This document shows, one piece after another, positions 37,501 to 48,069 of a stretch of DNA of 64,000 bases. Source of the DNA: Brienomyrus brachyistius (Eukaryota; Chordata; Actinopteri; Osteoglossiformes; Mormyridae); NCBI RefSeq assembly GCF_023856365.1, contig NC_064554.1, positions 5,199,001 through 5,263,000 on the forward strand, in the 5' to 3' direction. The notes beneath the pieces were generated by a model. The model had not been told where the DNA came from, searched no databases, and saw only the letters and a list, made by a program, of their open reading frames with translations. Both the position numbers and the translations under genes were made by a program. Position 1 is the stretch's first letter; every line of letters begins with the position of its first letter.

Positions 37501-40231
37501 CTGTTCCATCATGGCCATGTTGTATGTTCACTGTCTTCCCCTTCCACCCTCTTCTGCTCTCCTAGCTTAGTTAACAAACTATTGGACCACACCCCACGTA
37601 GAGCCAACACTTATAAAAAGCCCCTTGCCTCGCCTGCCTTTCAACCCCCCCTGCCCCCAGCAGAGGGCACTGGGGTGACACTAACACATGCTCAGGTTCA
37701 GCCAATGGGCTCAGGCCAGGAAGTGTTGTCGTCAGAGTCCGCACAAGGGGCGGAGACAGGTGTCACGTTGCAGGAGCTCCCCACACAACGCACAGAGGTG
37801 GACAGGTGAGGAATGTGGTGACCATGGCATGGTCCACTGGCCAATCATGGCCTGGCTAAAGATTCCAATCAGCAGAAGACCACAAATAAATTTGCATGCA
37901 ATTTCCAGTCCAGGTTAAACTGAATTTGCATGAAAATCGAATCAGAAGACTGATGGAGCCAGTCACTTTTGCCCCTCCTCCGCATGTTATAGTCCCCTGG
38001 AATGCTTTCCTGCTTCATGCCCTGGGCTGTCGGACTGGGCTCAGCATTTGCACTCCCTCCAGCAGATGGCCTTATAGTGCTGTGTGCTAATTTTAGTATG
38101 GCTGAGTGAGGGTGCCCTTCTGGGGTCGGCACAGGACCCCAGATGCAATAGCCTGATGGTCATTTGTTTCTACATAGCACCACATCCCCTGTCCAGAAGA
38201 ACGGGTTCTCTGGTGGCCTCCCAGCAAACCCCTATGGTGCGGGCAGCAGCTCGGGGCCGTTGAGTGTCCCCCAGCCCGGCGCGCGGGCCCCCAGTCCACT
38301 CATGGTGCGCAAAGGTGAGACTCTCCTCTCTGTTAACACCAGCTGGCTGACCTCTATAGTGCTTCTTTATTAACGTGTCGTGAAACTGGAAGCCATCCTT
38401 ACCCTCTTTGTTTCGTACCTGTAGGTGTGAAAAAGCCTGCCCCCGCCCCACCCAAACCGACCAATCCCCCTCCAGGACAGGCCAGCAGCCAGCCAATAGC
38501 ATCTTCATCAGCGGCACAACCGTCTGCCTCATTGGCCAAGCCAATTTCCAGCTCTTCCCCATCGGGACAGAGTCTAACCCCGCCGTCCAGCACGGCTCGG
38601 CGTCACTCGACCAATCAGCTCCCCATCCAGGCCCCCAATCACCCGCCCCCTCAGCCTCCCATGCAGGTCACACCCCCCCTCCAGCCCAAAGCCGCCGCCA
38701 CCACCCCAGGGACGGGAGAATCCAGTGCGGACCCCTCCCCCCCAAGCACACCGACACCCCCTGACACTCCGCCGCCCGACACCGGGCTCCCCGACATCTC
38801 CTATGTTTCACCCGTCTCACCTAGCTACCAGTTTGGCTCCCTGCCCCGCCCCCGGCCCGTGCCTAAACCCCGCCATCGACCTAGCGTGCCCCCTCCCCCA
38901 CAGCCAGCCACCCATGGCAGCGATGGCACCAACGGCGTGTGCCGCAGCACCTCAAAGATCTCCACAGGTAAGACCTCCCCTCCTTCTCTGGTCAGCAATA
39001 ACATCAGTGCCTTATTTTGCATGTTATGCAGCAGTCCAGTCCGCACACGGTCATATGACCCCTGCCCTGAAAGCCAAAGTACGCTCAGGGTCATCTCATG
39101 ACCTCACGAAGTACCTGGGGGTCAAGTACGTACGGTTCTCCAGAACGTGGATCAGACTCTCTATCAGAGTTCTCCCCACTACGCCTGTTAGCATAGTGGC
39201 TAGCTTGACACTCCTACTGCTCTGGTCCTCACCTGCCTTGTGGTTTCACTGCTTTCCAGGCATCTTCACTTTCATCTTTATCTATCATTTCCATCTTCAC
39301 CTTTGGCCTGCAGGTCTCGCGCTTGTGCTCAGCCATTCAGGATGCTCGCCTAGCCGCTGCGTTTAATCACGCTGGTCACGCGCAGAGGGATCGCTAATGA
39401 CTGCCAAAGTCCGAATGCCGGTCTGTCGTGGAGCTTGCATCACGACTGGGAATTCTAATCGCTGTGGGGAGAGAAGATTACTCTGCAAGCTCTTAATATT
39501 CCAAATTTATGCCATGCTGTTTTCTCCCAATACGCTGGGCTAATGACAGAACCTGTAAGCTCTCTGGCTATAGCATGTGGTTGGTTGACACGCAGGCCAG
39601 GGCCAGGACTGTGGCAGACAGCTTACTGACCTCACGTCTGTCTTGTTTGTTTGTTTTGTTTTACCCCATTTGCTGACCTCACTGACCTGCATGTCTGGTG
39701 CTGCAGAGACACTAACTGAGGAGTCACCAGGTATCTACCTAAGTGAACGTTTGGGAATGATCTTTACTTCAGGGCAGGGGTAGGCAGTCTGATCGTCAAA
39801 GGGCCGGTGTGTATGCAGGTTTCTGGGAGACCCTTTAGGTCAGCTGTTCAAACCCAGGTGTGAGGACTCTTCAACCAATCACCCTCTAATCAGGGAGCTG
39901 CAGCAGAAACCTGCCCACACAATGGCCCATTCTGGAAAAGACTGCCTAACGCCTTGCTTTAGAGAGCAAATTTATATGTTCGTAAGTATGCATGGGTATG
40001 CCAGAGAAGCAGGGCGAATCTGGGCAGATTCAGTCAGGCTAAGGCATGAGCACGATGTCACTTGCCTCAGACATAGATGGCAGAGATGTTAATAGGGGGC
40101 GCTCACCCATGCTTGTGATCCTCCCTGCAGACGGCGCTCAGGTGCTGACTGGTCTCAGCCGCACACTGGAATTCACTGTGGAGCCCCCAGCAGTGAGCCC
40201 CGAGCTTGAGTCGGAGAGCACTGCCCTCTGA
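22581..40231 (+). CDS. arhgap17: Rho GTPase-activating protein 17 (RICH1/nadrin), 21 coding exons
   Basis: GTPase-activating protein for Cdc42 and Rac1, acting at tight junctions and in exocytosis. Exons: 22581-22633, 30052-30091, 31969-32073, 32831-32907, 33026-33137, 33461-33537, 33646-33763, 33889-33957, 34310-34391, 34861-34988, 35403-35514, 35954-36035, 36131-36211, 36298-36411, 36823-36914, 37257-37413, 37566-37805, 38178-38314, 38425-38967, 39707-39730, 40131-40231. All junctions keep frame and give 847 residues (about 881 in human). It starts MKKQFNRMKQLANQTVGR. The BAR domain covers about residues 1-245. The RhoGAP domain follows, with the arginine finger in GLFRIAAG (Arg 291) and the core motif KMTPSNIAIVLGPNLLW. 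Exon 19 encodes a long proline-rich tail with SH3-binding sites such as PAPAPPKP. The C-terminus ESTAL is a class I PDZ ligand, as in the mammalian protein. Exon 20 is a 24-base micro-exon and may be optional. Intron 1 is 7.4 kb. Confidence 0.97.
23232..23250. repeat. G homopolymer, 19 bases, in arhgap17 intron 1
   Basis: An uninterrupted G run lies in the first intron just after the CpG-rich promoter block. It could form a G-quadruplex on the sense RNA. Confidence 0.95.
23970..24186 (-). mobile_element. V-SINE-like element, reverse orientation
   Basis: Read on the minus strand, a tRNA-like head (24120-24182) with B box GGTTCAAATCCCA leads into a body whose plus-strand phrases TTTGGACTGTGTGAGGAAACC and CACCCTGGGCAGGGTGCCAG are hallmarks of the teleost V-SINE/L2-like family. 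It lies in arhgap17 intron 1. Confidence 0.75.
24281..24460. mobile_element. hAT-type palindromic MITE with 8-bp target duplication
   Basis: The 180-base element starts CAGGGGTAGGGAACCTGATC and ends in its near-perfect reverse complement, and the arms extend about 60 bases each. It is flanked by perfect 8-base direct repeats CTGTAGAG at 24273-24280 and 24461-24468. An 8-bp duplication and CAGGGG termini are diagnostic of the hAT superfamily. It is non-coding and lies in arhgap17 intron 1. Confidence 0.93.
27719..27806. repeat. 13-bp minisatellite in arhgap17 intron 1
   Basis: The unit GTGTTACCCGCCA is repeated about six and a half times with almost no change. It is intronic; the frames crossing it are not coding. 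Confidence 0.93.
29580..29745 (+). mobile_element. tRNA-derived SINE in arhgap17 intron 1
   Basis: A B-box-like AAGGTTGTGGGCTTGAATCC at the left and the phrase GCTTTGGACAAAAGTATCTG near the right are typical of a teleost tRNA SINE with the GGATAAAGGCGTCTGCTAA-type tail. It ends about 300 bases before arhgap17 exon 2. Boundaries are approximate. Confidence 0.65.
31166..31284. repeat. 12-bp minisatellite in arhgap17 intron 2
   Basis: About ten copies of CGCTCTGTTCCA or CGCTCTGTTCCT follow each other in two blocks by variant type. The unit length is divisible by three, so it leaves long open frames in several phases that look like repeat proteins but sit between confirmed arhgap17 exons 2 and 3. 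Confidence 0.93.
32231..32602. mobile_element. AT-rich palindromic MITE in arhgap17 intron 3
   Basis: The left arm from TATAATGCATTATAGACACC and the right arm ending CTATAATGCATTATGATG are inverted copies of about 100 bases. They share GGCTATAACTATTTATA, read in the right arm as TATAAATAGTTATAGCC. The middle is also rich in CATTATAATGCATTA-type dyads. It is a non-coding fold-back element. The target duplication was not resolved. Confidence 0.8.
34690..34800 (-). mobile_element. Possible reverse-oriented tRNA SINE fragment
   Basis: The phrase GGATTTGAACCAGTGACCTTCC reads on the minus strand as a B-box-like GGTTCAAATCC. It sits in arhgap17 intron 9 shortly before exon 10. No clear body or tail could be recognised, so this is a weak call. 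Confidence 0.4.
39775..39956. mobile_element. hAT-type MITE in arhgap17 intron 20
   Basis: It starts CAGGGGTAGGCAGTCTGATC and ends AGACTGCCTAACGCCTTG, imperfect inverted repeats. The flanking 8-mers CTTCAGGG and CTTTAGAG agree at six of eight positions, as expected of an aged hAT target duplication. It resembles the element at 24281-24460 in its termini. Confidence 0.75.
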
Positions 40232-41461
40232 GCTGGAGGCCATGCCCCTCCCAACACACCCCGCCCACTTTCCTCATCTCAGTTGGCCAAAGACCCCCCT
40301 CCCCCTTATCTCCTCATCCAAACATCCTCACTCCAGTGCACTCCTTACGCACCCTGCCGGCCACCAACGAACTCCTGCGCCTTCAGGTGGCCGGCTGTTG
40401 GAACGGCAACTAGGACATGGATTAGATGACCAAAGACCCTTAGATAAGCATTTAGCTTGGGGACACTTTTCTCGCCGTCTGGAAACAGCTGGACGTGACA
40501 CTTCCCCTGGGTGGACGCGTTCACGCATAGGTGACGGGGCTTCTGTATTCGAATGGAGAATCTTTCTCTTCTGGCTTAACATTGTGCACAAGGTGTTTCT
40601 GGTGGTATATGGAATGTGTTTTTTTCCAAGGAAAATGTGTATTATTATTTTTTTGTGTAGCTGTTACTAGTGCAACTAGGGGGCGCTAGAGAGCGGCGGG
40701 AGGAATGACGCATACAAAAGTGAAAACCGCCGGTGTGCCGAGACGGGTCACCACAGCTGTCTCCGGGTGACCCGTGCCCCCCCCCCACCCCGGACATAGC
40801 CCCCGGAGCACACCCCCCTCCGTATTTATTTACATGCACATTCCGGCCATACCTCTGCATTTTTGCCGTGGAAGTGGACGCCAGATCAAGCAGCGACTTA
40901 CGGACCCTTCCGCCGTAAAAGGAGCGGCGTGGGACGACCCGCTTCCTCCTGGAGGTCTGCGCGGCTTTGGCGGAGCCCGGGGCCCATCATGAGGATGATG
41001 GAAGACCCCATTACAGCGTGCCACCTTACTGTCGGGGTTGGGCCGCAGGTTTCTTAAGAACAGTGTCTTATCACCAAAGATGCAGCGTAATTCCGAATAG
41101 TTAAAAGTACACTTTGAGCACTGTGGGTGATTTGGGTTTTCTTCAGTATGATTCTTTGATTTACCCTCTCTGGACCACTCCCCCACCCTACAAGGCAGAG
41201 CATTCTGACTGTTTTTCTCTACCCACTGTAGTTTATAAGCTGCACCCCCCCCCCTCCACTTTGCATTTAGCCCCCCCCTCATTCCCGTAACATGGTTTCA
41301 CTGTCACACGCACCAAAGCGCAGCTGCTGTCCCCCACAGTAAAATGGTACAACCCCTGCCCCTCCCCCATGTCCCCCAAATCTCGCACCTCCCCCTTGCT
41401 GAAGTGACCTTCTCGCGTTTCACTGCGTTGCCTTAGTCACACCAGAAAATTCGTTTAATTT

Positions 41462-41467
41462 TTTATT
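41462..41467 (-). terminator. Candidate slc5a11 poly(A) signal
   Basis: TTTATT on the plus strand is AATAAA on the minus strand, about 745 bases beyond the slc5a11 stop codon. It sits 3 bases from the arhgap17 signal on the opposite strand. Confidence 0.5.
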
Positions 41468-41470
41468 TTT

Positions 41471-41476
41471 AATAAA
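41471..41476 (+). terminator. arhgap17 poly(A) signal
   Basis: A canonical AATAAA about 1.24 kb after the arhgap17 stop codon is the first strong signal in a suitable context. A second AATAAA occurs near 41591. Confidence 0.65.
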
Positions 41477-42211
41477 AGCCTCTGAAACTCAAACACTCAT
41501 GCTCACAGGTATAATTTGTCGACGCCGTAGCAACCGCAGCAGATCTGGCTATTTAGAAATACACAATTGCTTTGAAATACCCCATCTCAGAATAAATACA
41601 ATTAAACCTGTAACCAGTGTTTTTCTGTCTCTGGCCCAGAGCATTTTATATTGCTGCCATATCTTTTGATGAGAATGTCACCTATTTTGCTTACAAACTC
41701 ATAATTAGTGTAGTTTTGAGTTCACATGTTGACTTTCAATCCACTCCATAGTGTTTTGCTCCCCCTGGTGGTAAATGGTAACAACAACAACCACAGTACA
41801 TCAGAGAGTAAGACTAACCGGAAATAATATAAAACTCACTGTTAAATAAAATCTTTATCTGACACCTGCATCAACTTGCACAATTATTAGAAGATTCTGG
41901 ATACTTTGCACACACACTGAGATGCATGGTGGGTAGTTCTTCCTAGGGGTTAGATGTGTCGATCTGATCTGTGATGTTATCATACTGCACAATTCTGCAC
42001 GGATGCTTGTGTTCTACCATACAGCAGTGATTTTAAAGAGGTTGTTTACAGTTGCTGGCTGACAATAGCGCCCCCTGCCTGCATCTCAGCGTGGTGCGAG
42101 TATGATAGAAACACAGTCCCCAGATGGAAGTGCAGATACGTGTTTACATGAGTTTCTCCCGGCAGCCGACAGCCAGAGGGTGAGCCTCTTGCCCCTGGTG
42201 GCCCACTCCTG

Positions 42212-45200
42212 TCAGGCCCAGTAGCCAATCAGGAAGACCGCCACGGCCATGCACACAACCAGGTTGGCGTTAATGAAGCGGCTCATTAGGGGGTTTTCCT
42301 CCAGGGAGCAGGTGGGCATGTCCACGGGCACCTGCCGGGCACCGCTGCTCTTCCTAGGTCTATCCATCCCACACAGCCACAAGATGGCGCCGGTGAGTTT
42401 GGAATGGCTTCTGGCATGCCCCTCAGAGCTGGAATCTGCTGCCATAACGTCAAGGTGTGATTCACTGCGTGACACTGAGGGAAAGCCTGAAAAACAAGTT
42501 TAAAATAACCTAAAAACACCACACCCACTGCACCCAAACACAGGGAAAACACCGCCCCGCCCTAATGGAAATCACATCAATACTGCATCATCGGCAGGGG
42601 ATCCCAGCCTAAGCACGTCACTCGGGTGATACTCACACTTCCTGTCATGATGACAGCAGCTCTGAGCTGGGACTCCTGGCATTTCCTGTCACAGGACTCT
42701 CGGCCTACCTGAGGCGTTTCGTTCTGGCTCCTTCTCGCCAGTTTTGCCGACGGGCGTCTCCATGTCTGAGGCGTCTTCCACCTCCGGATTCCCGCTGCTT
42801 TTCCCCATCCTCTGGGTTCTCGTGAACCAGGTGAGACCATCAATCTGTCAAGAGACCCCCATGTCAGCACACTGATCCCTCAGCAGCCTGACCTGGCACC
42901 ACGTGTGGTGGCCGCTGGTCCAAAGGAGAACAACTCCCGCAGAAGGTGCTGTTTCAGTCTGATCATGTTCTCTAGTCTTGGCTCTGCCTACCTGCCCGGG
43001 AGGGGGTCTGTCTGTCGCCAGGCTTATGACCACGACCACACCCATGGTCAGCAGAGTCAGGATGATGGAGAAGTACAAGTAGTGCACATATTTGACCACG
43101 GAGGGCCTCAGGTCAGCCTCATAGCACGGCGGCAATGGATACACGAAGTCCAGAACCATCCGTATGAAACCAGCCAGCAAGCCCACCACCAGGCCCCAGA
43201 AGGCGCCCTATGAAGGTACACAAAGCGTTTTCATCAAGGCACTGCCCTCCGCCTCGCTATACAGGAAGTGACACGGCTGTCACGCCCCCCCATCCTCTGC
43301 TCCGCACCTTCTCATTGGCTCGCCTCCAGAAGCAGCCGGCGAAGAAGACCACGGCGATGGGTGGCTGCAGGTACGAGCTGATGGCCTGAATGTAGATGAA
43401 GAGCTGGCCTCCCTGACTGGCCTGAACCACGGGGATCCACAGCACAGAGACAGCCACAAGCACCAGGACGAACACCCTGAGTCCAGCAGAAAGACAGCAG
43501 CGGCCGTGGCCAACCCCATACAGCCACAGACAGGCAGGGAGACAGACAGACAGACAGACAGGCAGGCAGACAGGCATGAGAGCTTATTTATATCTGATTA
43601 AACTTTTGATCAGCCTGGAAAAACAAATACAGAAATACTAACTGACATAGAGGGGCAATGTATATATGTCTAAATAGATATTGGTACAGAAAAGGAGATG
43701 CAATCCACAAATTTGCAGATGTTGGCGTTAGGGCTATGCGATATGACCAAAATCTAATATCCTGATATCGATACATATCATGGCTGCACCTTGTATTTAC
43801 ATATTTTTCCTACAGATCAGCTGCTGTGTGCGAGGTGACAAACGTGATCCACGGATAGACGGGAAGTGATCCACAAATATGTAAAACCCTTTTTTGTGAA
43901 TTTTAATTTACACAACATATTAAGATATATAAAATCGTATATTTTGTGGACAGTGATGTATTTGTCACTTGTTCTACAGATCAGCTCCGTGTACGGAGCC
44001 CCTAAGAGATCTGCATGGGAAAATAGTTTTTTGAAATAGTCTTGAGTTCCCTTGCGATACTTTTCCATTACTAATAATAACTTTACTGTGTCCATTTAAA
44101 ATACAAAACACAGATTTAATGGACTAATAAGTATAAATCTAAATGATACAGACATGTTCAGTTAAATGTGCTTTAAGCATTAAACCACGGAGGGCAATGC
44201 ACACCATGTAAGTGTCATATATGTATTTTTTTTACGTATTTATTAATAACTGCATTGTGTCCATTCACTGCCAGTTACTGTAAACAAGGCAGCTGGGACA
44301 CTGAAGGTGAAGTGCACGCACAAACACTGAAATATTAATTAAAATTCGCTGTAAAGAAATCTGGAAAACGAAAGGGTGTTGCTTGTTTTGTTGAAAGATA
44401 TTACAGTCCGAAAACTGAATGTGAAGTTAACTTTTCCGTGGTGTCATAGTTAAGGTTTAAACCCGAAACCACTTTACTTATACTGAAATATTCCAGAAAG
44501 CGGGTTGGAGCTTAAACCTTAACTCCAACACCACGGTAAATTTAGCTTTATATGCAGTTTACCATAGTTAATGTAATATTTAGTTAATGTAATATCTTTC
44601 AATGTTTGTAATATATTTCAGGGTCTGTATGCATGCACTTCATGCTCAATAGCCCAGCTGTCTTGCTTAAAGTCACTGGCAGTAAAAGGACACAGTAGAA
44701 TTATTAATAATTACGTATAAAACACACAATGTTACAGTTATGTGGTGTACACTGTCCCCCATAGTTTAATGCGTAAAGCACACTTTATAGTGTCTGTATT
44801 GTCTGATTATTTAGGCTTATCCATGCATGATAGTTGGCAACTAGCAAGTGGCCAAGTGTAGTGGGATCACAAAACTACTACAAAAAATATTTCCCCACTC
44901 AGACCTCTTAGAGCAGTGGTTCTCAAACTCGGTCCTCGGGACCCACTGCCCTGCTTGTTTTCCTGCTATCCCTGCCCCACACACAAGTCCCAGCTGTCTT
45001 TCAGCTTCTGACTGACTGAACACACCTGATCCAGGTAATCAGCAGTGTGTGGGGCAGGGATAGCTGGAACACAAGCAAGGCAGTGGGGCCTGAGGACCGA
45101 GTTTGAGAACCACTGTCTTAGAGGCTCCATAGTGGTACAAACTGGACAAAAATGCACAAATCAATAGAAGGGAAGTCAAAAACATAATGTGATCCACAAG

Positions 45201-48069
45201 CAGACAGTACATGATCCACAAATGTAAAAATCACCCTCTATTTTTGTGGATATGATTTTACACAACATAAATAAAAAATACAAATTTGTGGATAGTTAAA
45301 TGTAAAATCCAAGAAAACAAGTGCCACATGCCATCTGGCTTGCAAAACTGTCATCCAAACGATGATAAAATGTCGCCATAAATGGTGTATTTTGTGACAA
45401 GACGAAATTAGCATAATATTAAATGACAGACTTTTTTTTTCTCGTTATCCGATATATATCGTCATATCGCACAGCCCAAGTTGGTGTCTTTCAACGGCTT
45501 TAAGTCAGTGTTCCCCAAGGTGAAGGCCCGGTCACCTGCCCACGAGCATCAGCTCCCACTCAGAGGCCCGGACGCGTAGGTGCCTCCACAGGTCCATGGT
45601 GAAGATTGTGCTGGAACTATTGAAGATGGAGGTGAGGGAGGACATGAGTGCGGCGATCATCACAGCCATCATGAGGCCACGGAGACCTGTGGGGAACACC
45701 GGCAGATCAGGCTGCGCTCTGCTGGGACTGGCCTAATACCCCGCCTCCCAAAACCCCTCCGCGGGGCCGTGTCTCACCGGAGGGCAGCAGCTCCATCACC
45801 AGCTTGGGGTAGGCGATGTCCGAGCATCCCACCGGATTCCCACACACGGCCCGGCAAACGTCTGGATCTCCGCAGGCCACCTCATCTGAAAGCAAAAGGG
45901 AAGAGAGTATGTCTGAGGCTGGGGGGCAGAGTGTGAGGAGGGGGGACACGCTGTTTCTGTGTCTGTGGGGAAGGCTAACCCGGGAACAGTATCCTGCTTA
46001 TCATCCCTGGAAGGACCATCATGAAGAAGGGTGCCACTTTCAGGTAGGCGGCCAGCAGTGATCCGCCCTTGGCATGCAGTGTGTTTTTAGCAGCTAGAGA
46101 GCGCTGGACAATCACCTGCAGCCAGGACAGAGCCACTGTATCACCCCCAATGCCCCCGTCCCCACAACCGACTACGCCCCCCCCCCCCCCCGAGGCGGGC
46201 GTCACCTGATCCGTGCACCAGTACCAGAGGGAAGGCACGGACATGCCCAGCAGCATCCCCGGCCAGGGCAGATCCGAGGTCAGTGGGTCCCTGAACAAGT
46301 GGAAGGCGTCCTGGCGTGGGAGGCCGCAGCTGCTGTTGGGGTAGCGGATCCTGGGAATGGCGTCGCCATAGCCACTGAGAAGAGCTTCCCAGCCTCCGAC
46401 CGCTACGAAACCTGCCAACGCACAGCAAGCTCAGCGATGGAGTCAGGAGTCCCTCCCCAGGGAAAGCTTTGCCACACTATGGGCAGGGGTGGGACACTCA
46501 CTGAATGCCATGAGGGTGATGGCCCCCATGAACATGACGAGGGTCTGCACGGCGTCCGTGTAGATGACGGCTGCCAGCCCCCCTGGAAGAAGAGCACGTC
46601 TCACCAGTCACAAGACACATGTTTATAATCCCTCTGCAGATTTTAACCCTTTATACATCCATAACGGGGGTCCCCCAGTGGACTCGCCGGTGTATGATGT
46701 ACCTGCCACGGTGTACAGGGATGTAATGAGCAGGAGGAGACCCACTGCCAGGTAGAGATTCCACTGCAGGGCCTGCTGGATGAACACTGCACCGGCATAC
46801 ATGTCCACCTGGGGGCAGCAGAGTGTGGCTGACGCAACAGAGTCACGGGTTCAAACAGGGGAAAGGAGGACAGTGTGGGGACCCACACGGACCACAGGAG
46901 TGCCAGAAAAAGACCAACCACACAAACGACCAATCACATCGCAGTGTACAGCGAACCAGAGCCACCTCGACGCAGGAGGTGAAATTTGGGTTCGTCATGT
47001 TATCCTCTGCTCATCAGATCTGCAAGATGGGGAGTTTAATTCGGACTTACCGATATCTTAGTGAAGATGTAAACGAATAAATACAAAACGGCGATAAACA
47101 GCTGTATCCTCTTGCCACCGAACCTCCTTTGCAGGTATTCAGGCATGGTTGTGACCTGAGGCAGGACAACGGAGAAGCATTGTCAGCATAAAAGAAATCT
47201 AGCTTCACCAAAAATATATTCGCCCCCCCCAGGACAGGTAGCAGGGAAAGCCCCTACCCCCGAGGTGATGTAGATGGGCAGGAACACCCAGCCCAGGAGC
47301 AGGACCATGAAGAGACCCTGTGTTAGGAGAGGAGCAGTGGTGAGGACATCTCCTGAGGTTCCTCAGAAACACCCACAGAAACACTGTTTGCTTTGCCACA
47401 TCTTGGGAGCTCCAGTTAGTGGACATTCTGAGACGACTGTCAGCCTTACGTTCCACTCGTAGCTGGTGGGGCTGATGCCGGCCGCAGCCCCTGACCCCGC
47501 CAGCCCAATGAAGTGCCCGCTGCCCACATTACTGGCAAAGAGCGACGCCCCCACCTGTAGGGGGAGACACAGACCAGATGGTGCACTCACAAAGGAAGAA
47601 CAGGAGGGTGTCGCCGGGTAAAACACAAGCAGGGTCCATATGTGTCTGGTGAAGCGAAATTCACAGGACGGGTCAGTAATTAGCTTCAAAGGACTTTCAG
47701 AGTGACTGACTCACCGGCCACCAAGACATGTTTTTCCCGGCCAGAAAATACCCATCGACGGTGCTTCTCTGGGTCCGCCACATGGACTAAAAAGCAGACA
47801 GCAATGCTCAGAGGGTCACCGGGGCAAACAGGAAGCAATCAGATCAGCAATCAGGATTCAACAGGAAGATCATTCACACATTTAAACGGAGCCCCCCGGC
47901 TCCCTGAGGTTAGAGCTGGGCTTCCCCGACCTACCCACAAGCCCACCGCCAGCACCAGCAGGAAGTAGACCACCAGCACCACGATGTCTATGGCGGGCAG
48001 AGTCTGCGCGGAGGCCGAGCCCCCTGCCAGAGTGGTGGATGAAGTGGGGGGCCCCGTGGTGGATGCCAT
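42212..48069 (-). CDS. slc5a11: Sodium/myo-inositol cotransporter 2 (SMIT2), 15 coding exons
   Basis: Plasma-membrane symporter of the SLC5 family that moves myo-inositol and related polyols with sodium. Exons on the minus strand: 47935-48069, 47715-47786, 47450-47554, 47258-47317, 47051-47155, 46703-46808, 46502-46582, 46206-46411, 45980-46115, 45778-45885, 45536-45686, 43308-43476, 42992-43207, 42709-42844, 42212-42486. All join in frame to 686 residues (675 in human). Family signatures include [73 protein letters not shown] and [17 protein letters not shown]. The first two of these and the C-terminal [13 protein letters not shown] identify SLC5A11 over SGLT1, SGLT2 or SMIT1. Fourteen membrane spans are expected. 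Intron 11 holds a 1.75 kb fold-back transposon. The donor of exon 9 (GTTAGC) is weak. The start ATG opens [13 protein letters not shown]; any 5' non-coding exon was not identified. Confidence 0.96.
43729..45479. mobile_element. 1.75-kb hAT-like fold-back element in slc5a11 intron 11
   Basis: Left end TAGGGCTATGCGATATGACC and right end GTCATATCGCACAGCCCAA are inverted repeats. The flanks GTTGGCGT (43721-43728) and GTTGGTGT (45480-45487) form an 8-base target duplication with one mismatch. Inverted motifs also occur inward, for example AGTTAAGGTTTAAAC against GCTTAAACCTTAACT around 44450-44530, so much of the element is one large palindrome. There is no transposase frame; it is non-autonomous. 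A younger hAT MITE is nested in it. Confidence 0.85.
44914..45115. mobile_element. hAT MITE nested in the fold-back element
   Basis: It starts CAGTGGTTCTCAAACTCGGT and ends in ACCGAGTTTGAGAACCACTG, perfect inverted termini. It is flanked by perfect 8-base repeats TCTTAGAG at 44906-44913 and 45116-45123. Inner segments (CCTGCCCCACACAC and GTGTGTGGGGCAGG) are also inverted. Intact ends and duplication suggest a fairly recent insertion. Confidence 0.95.

Larger units (their letters stand above)
40232..41500 (+). other. arhgap17 3' UTR
   Basis: From the TGA at 40229-40231 to the AATAAA at 41471-41476 I see no splice sites that would force another exon. Short frames in this region are not conserved-looking. 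The UTR ends about 0.7 kb from the slc5a11 stop codon on the other strand. Confidence 0.65.
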
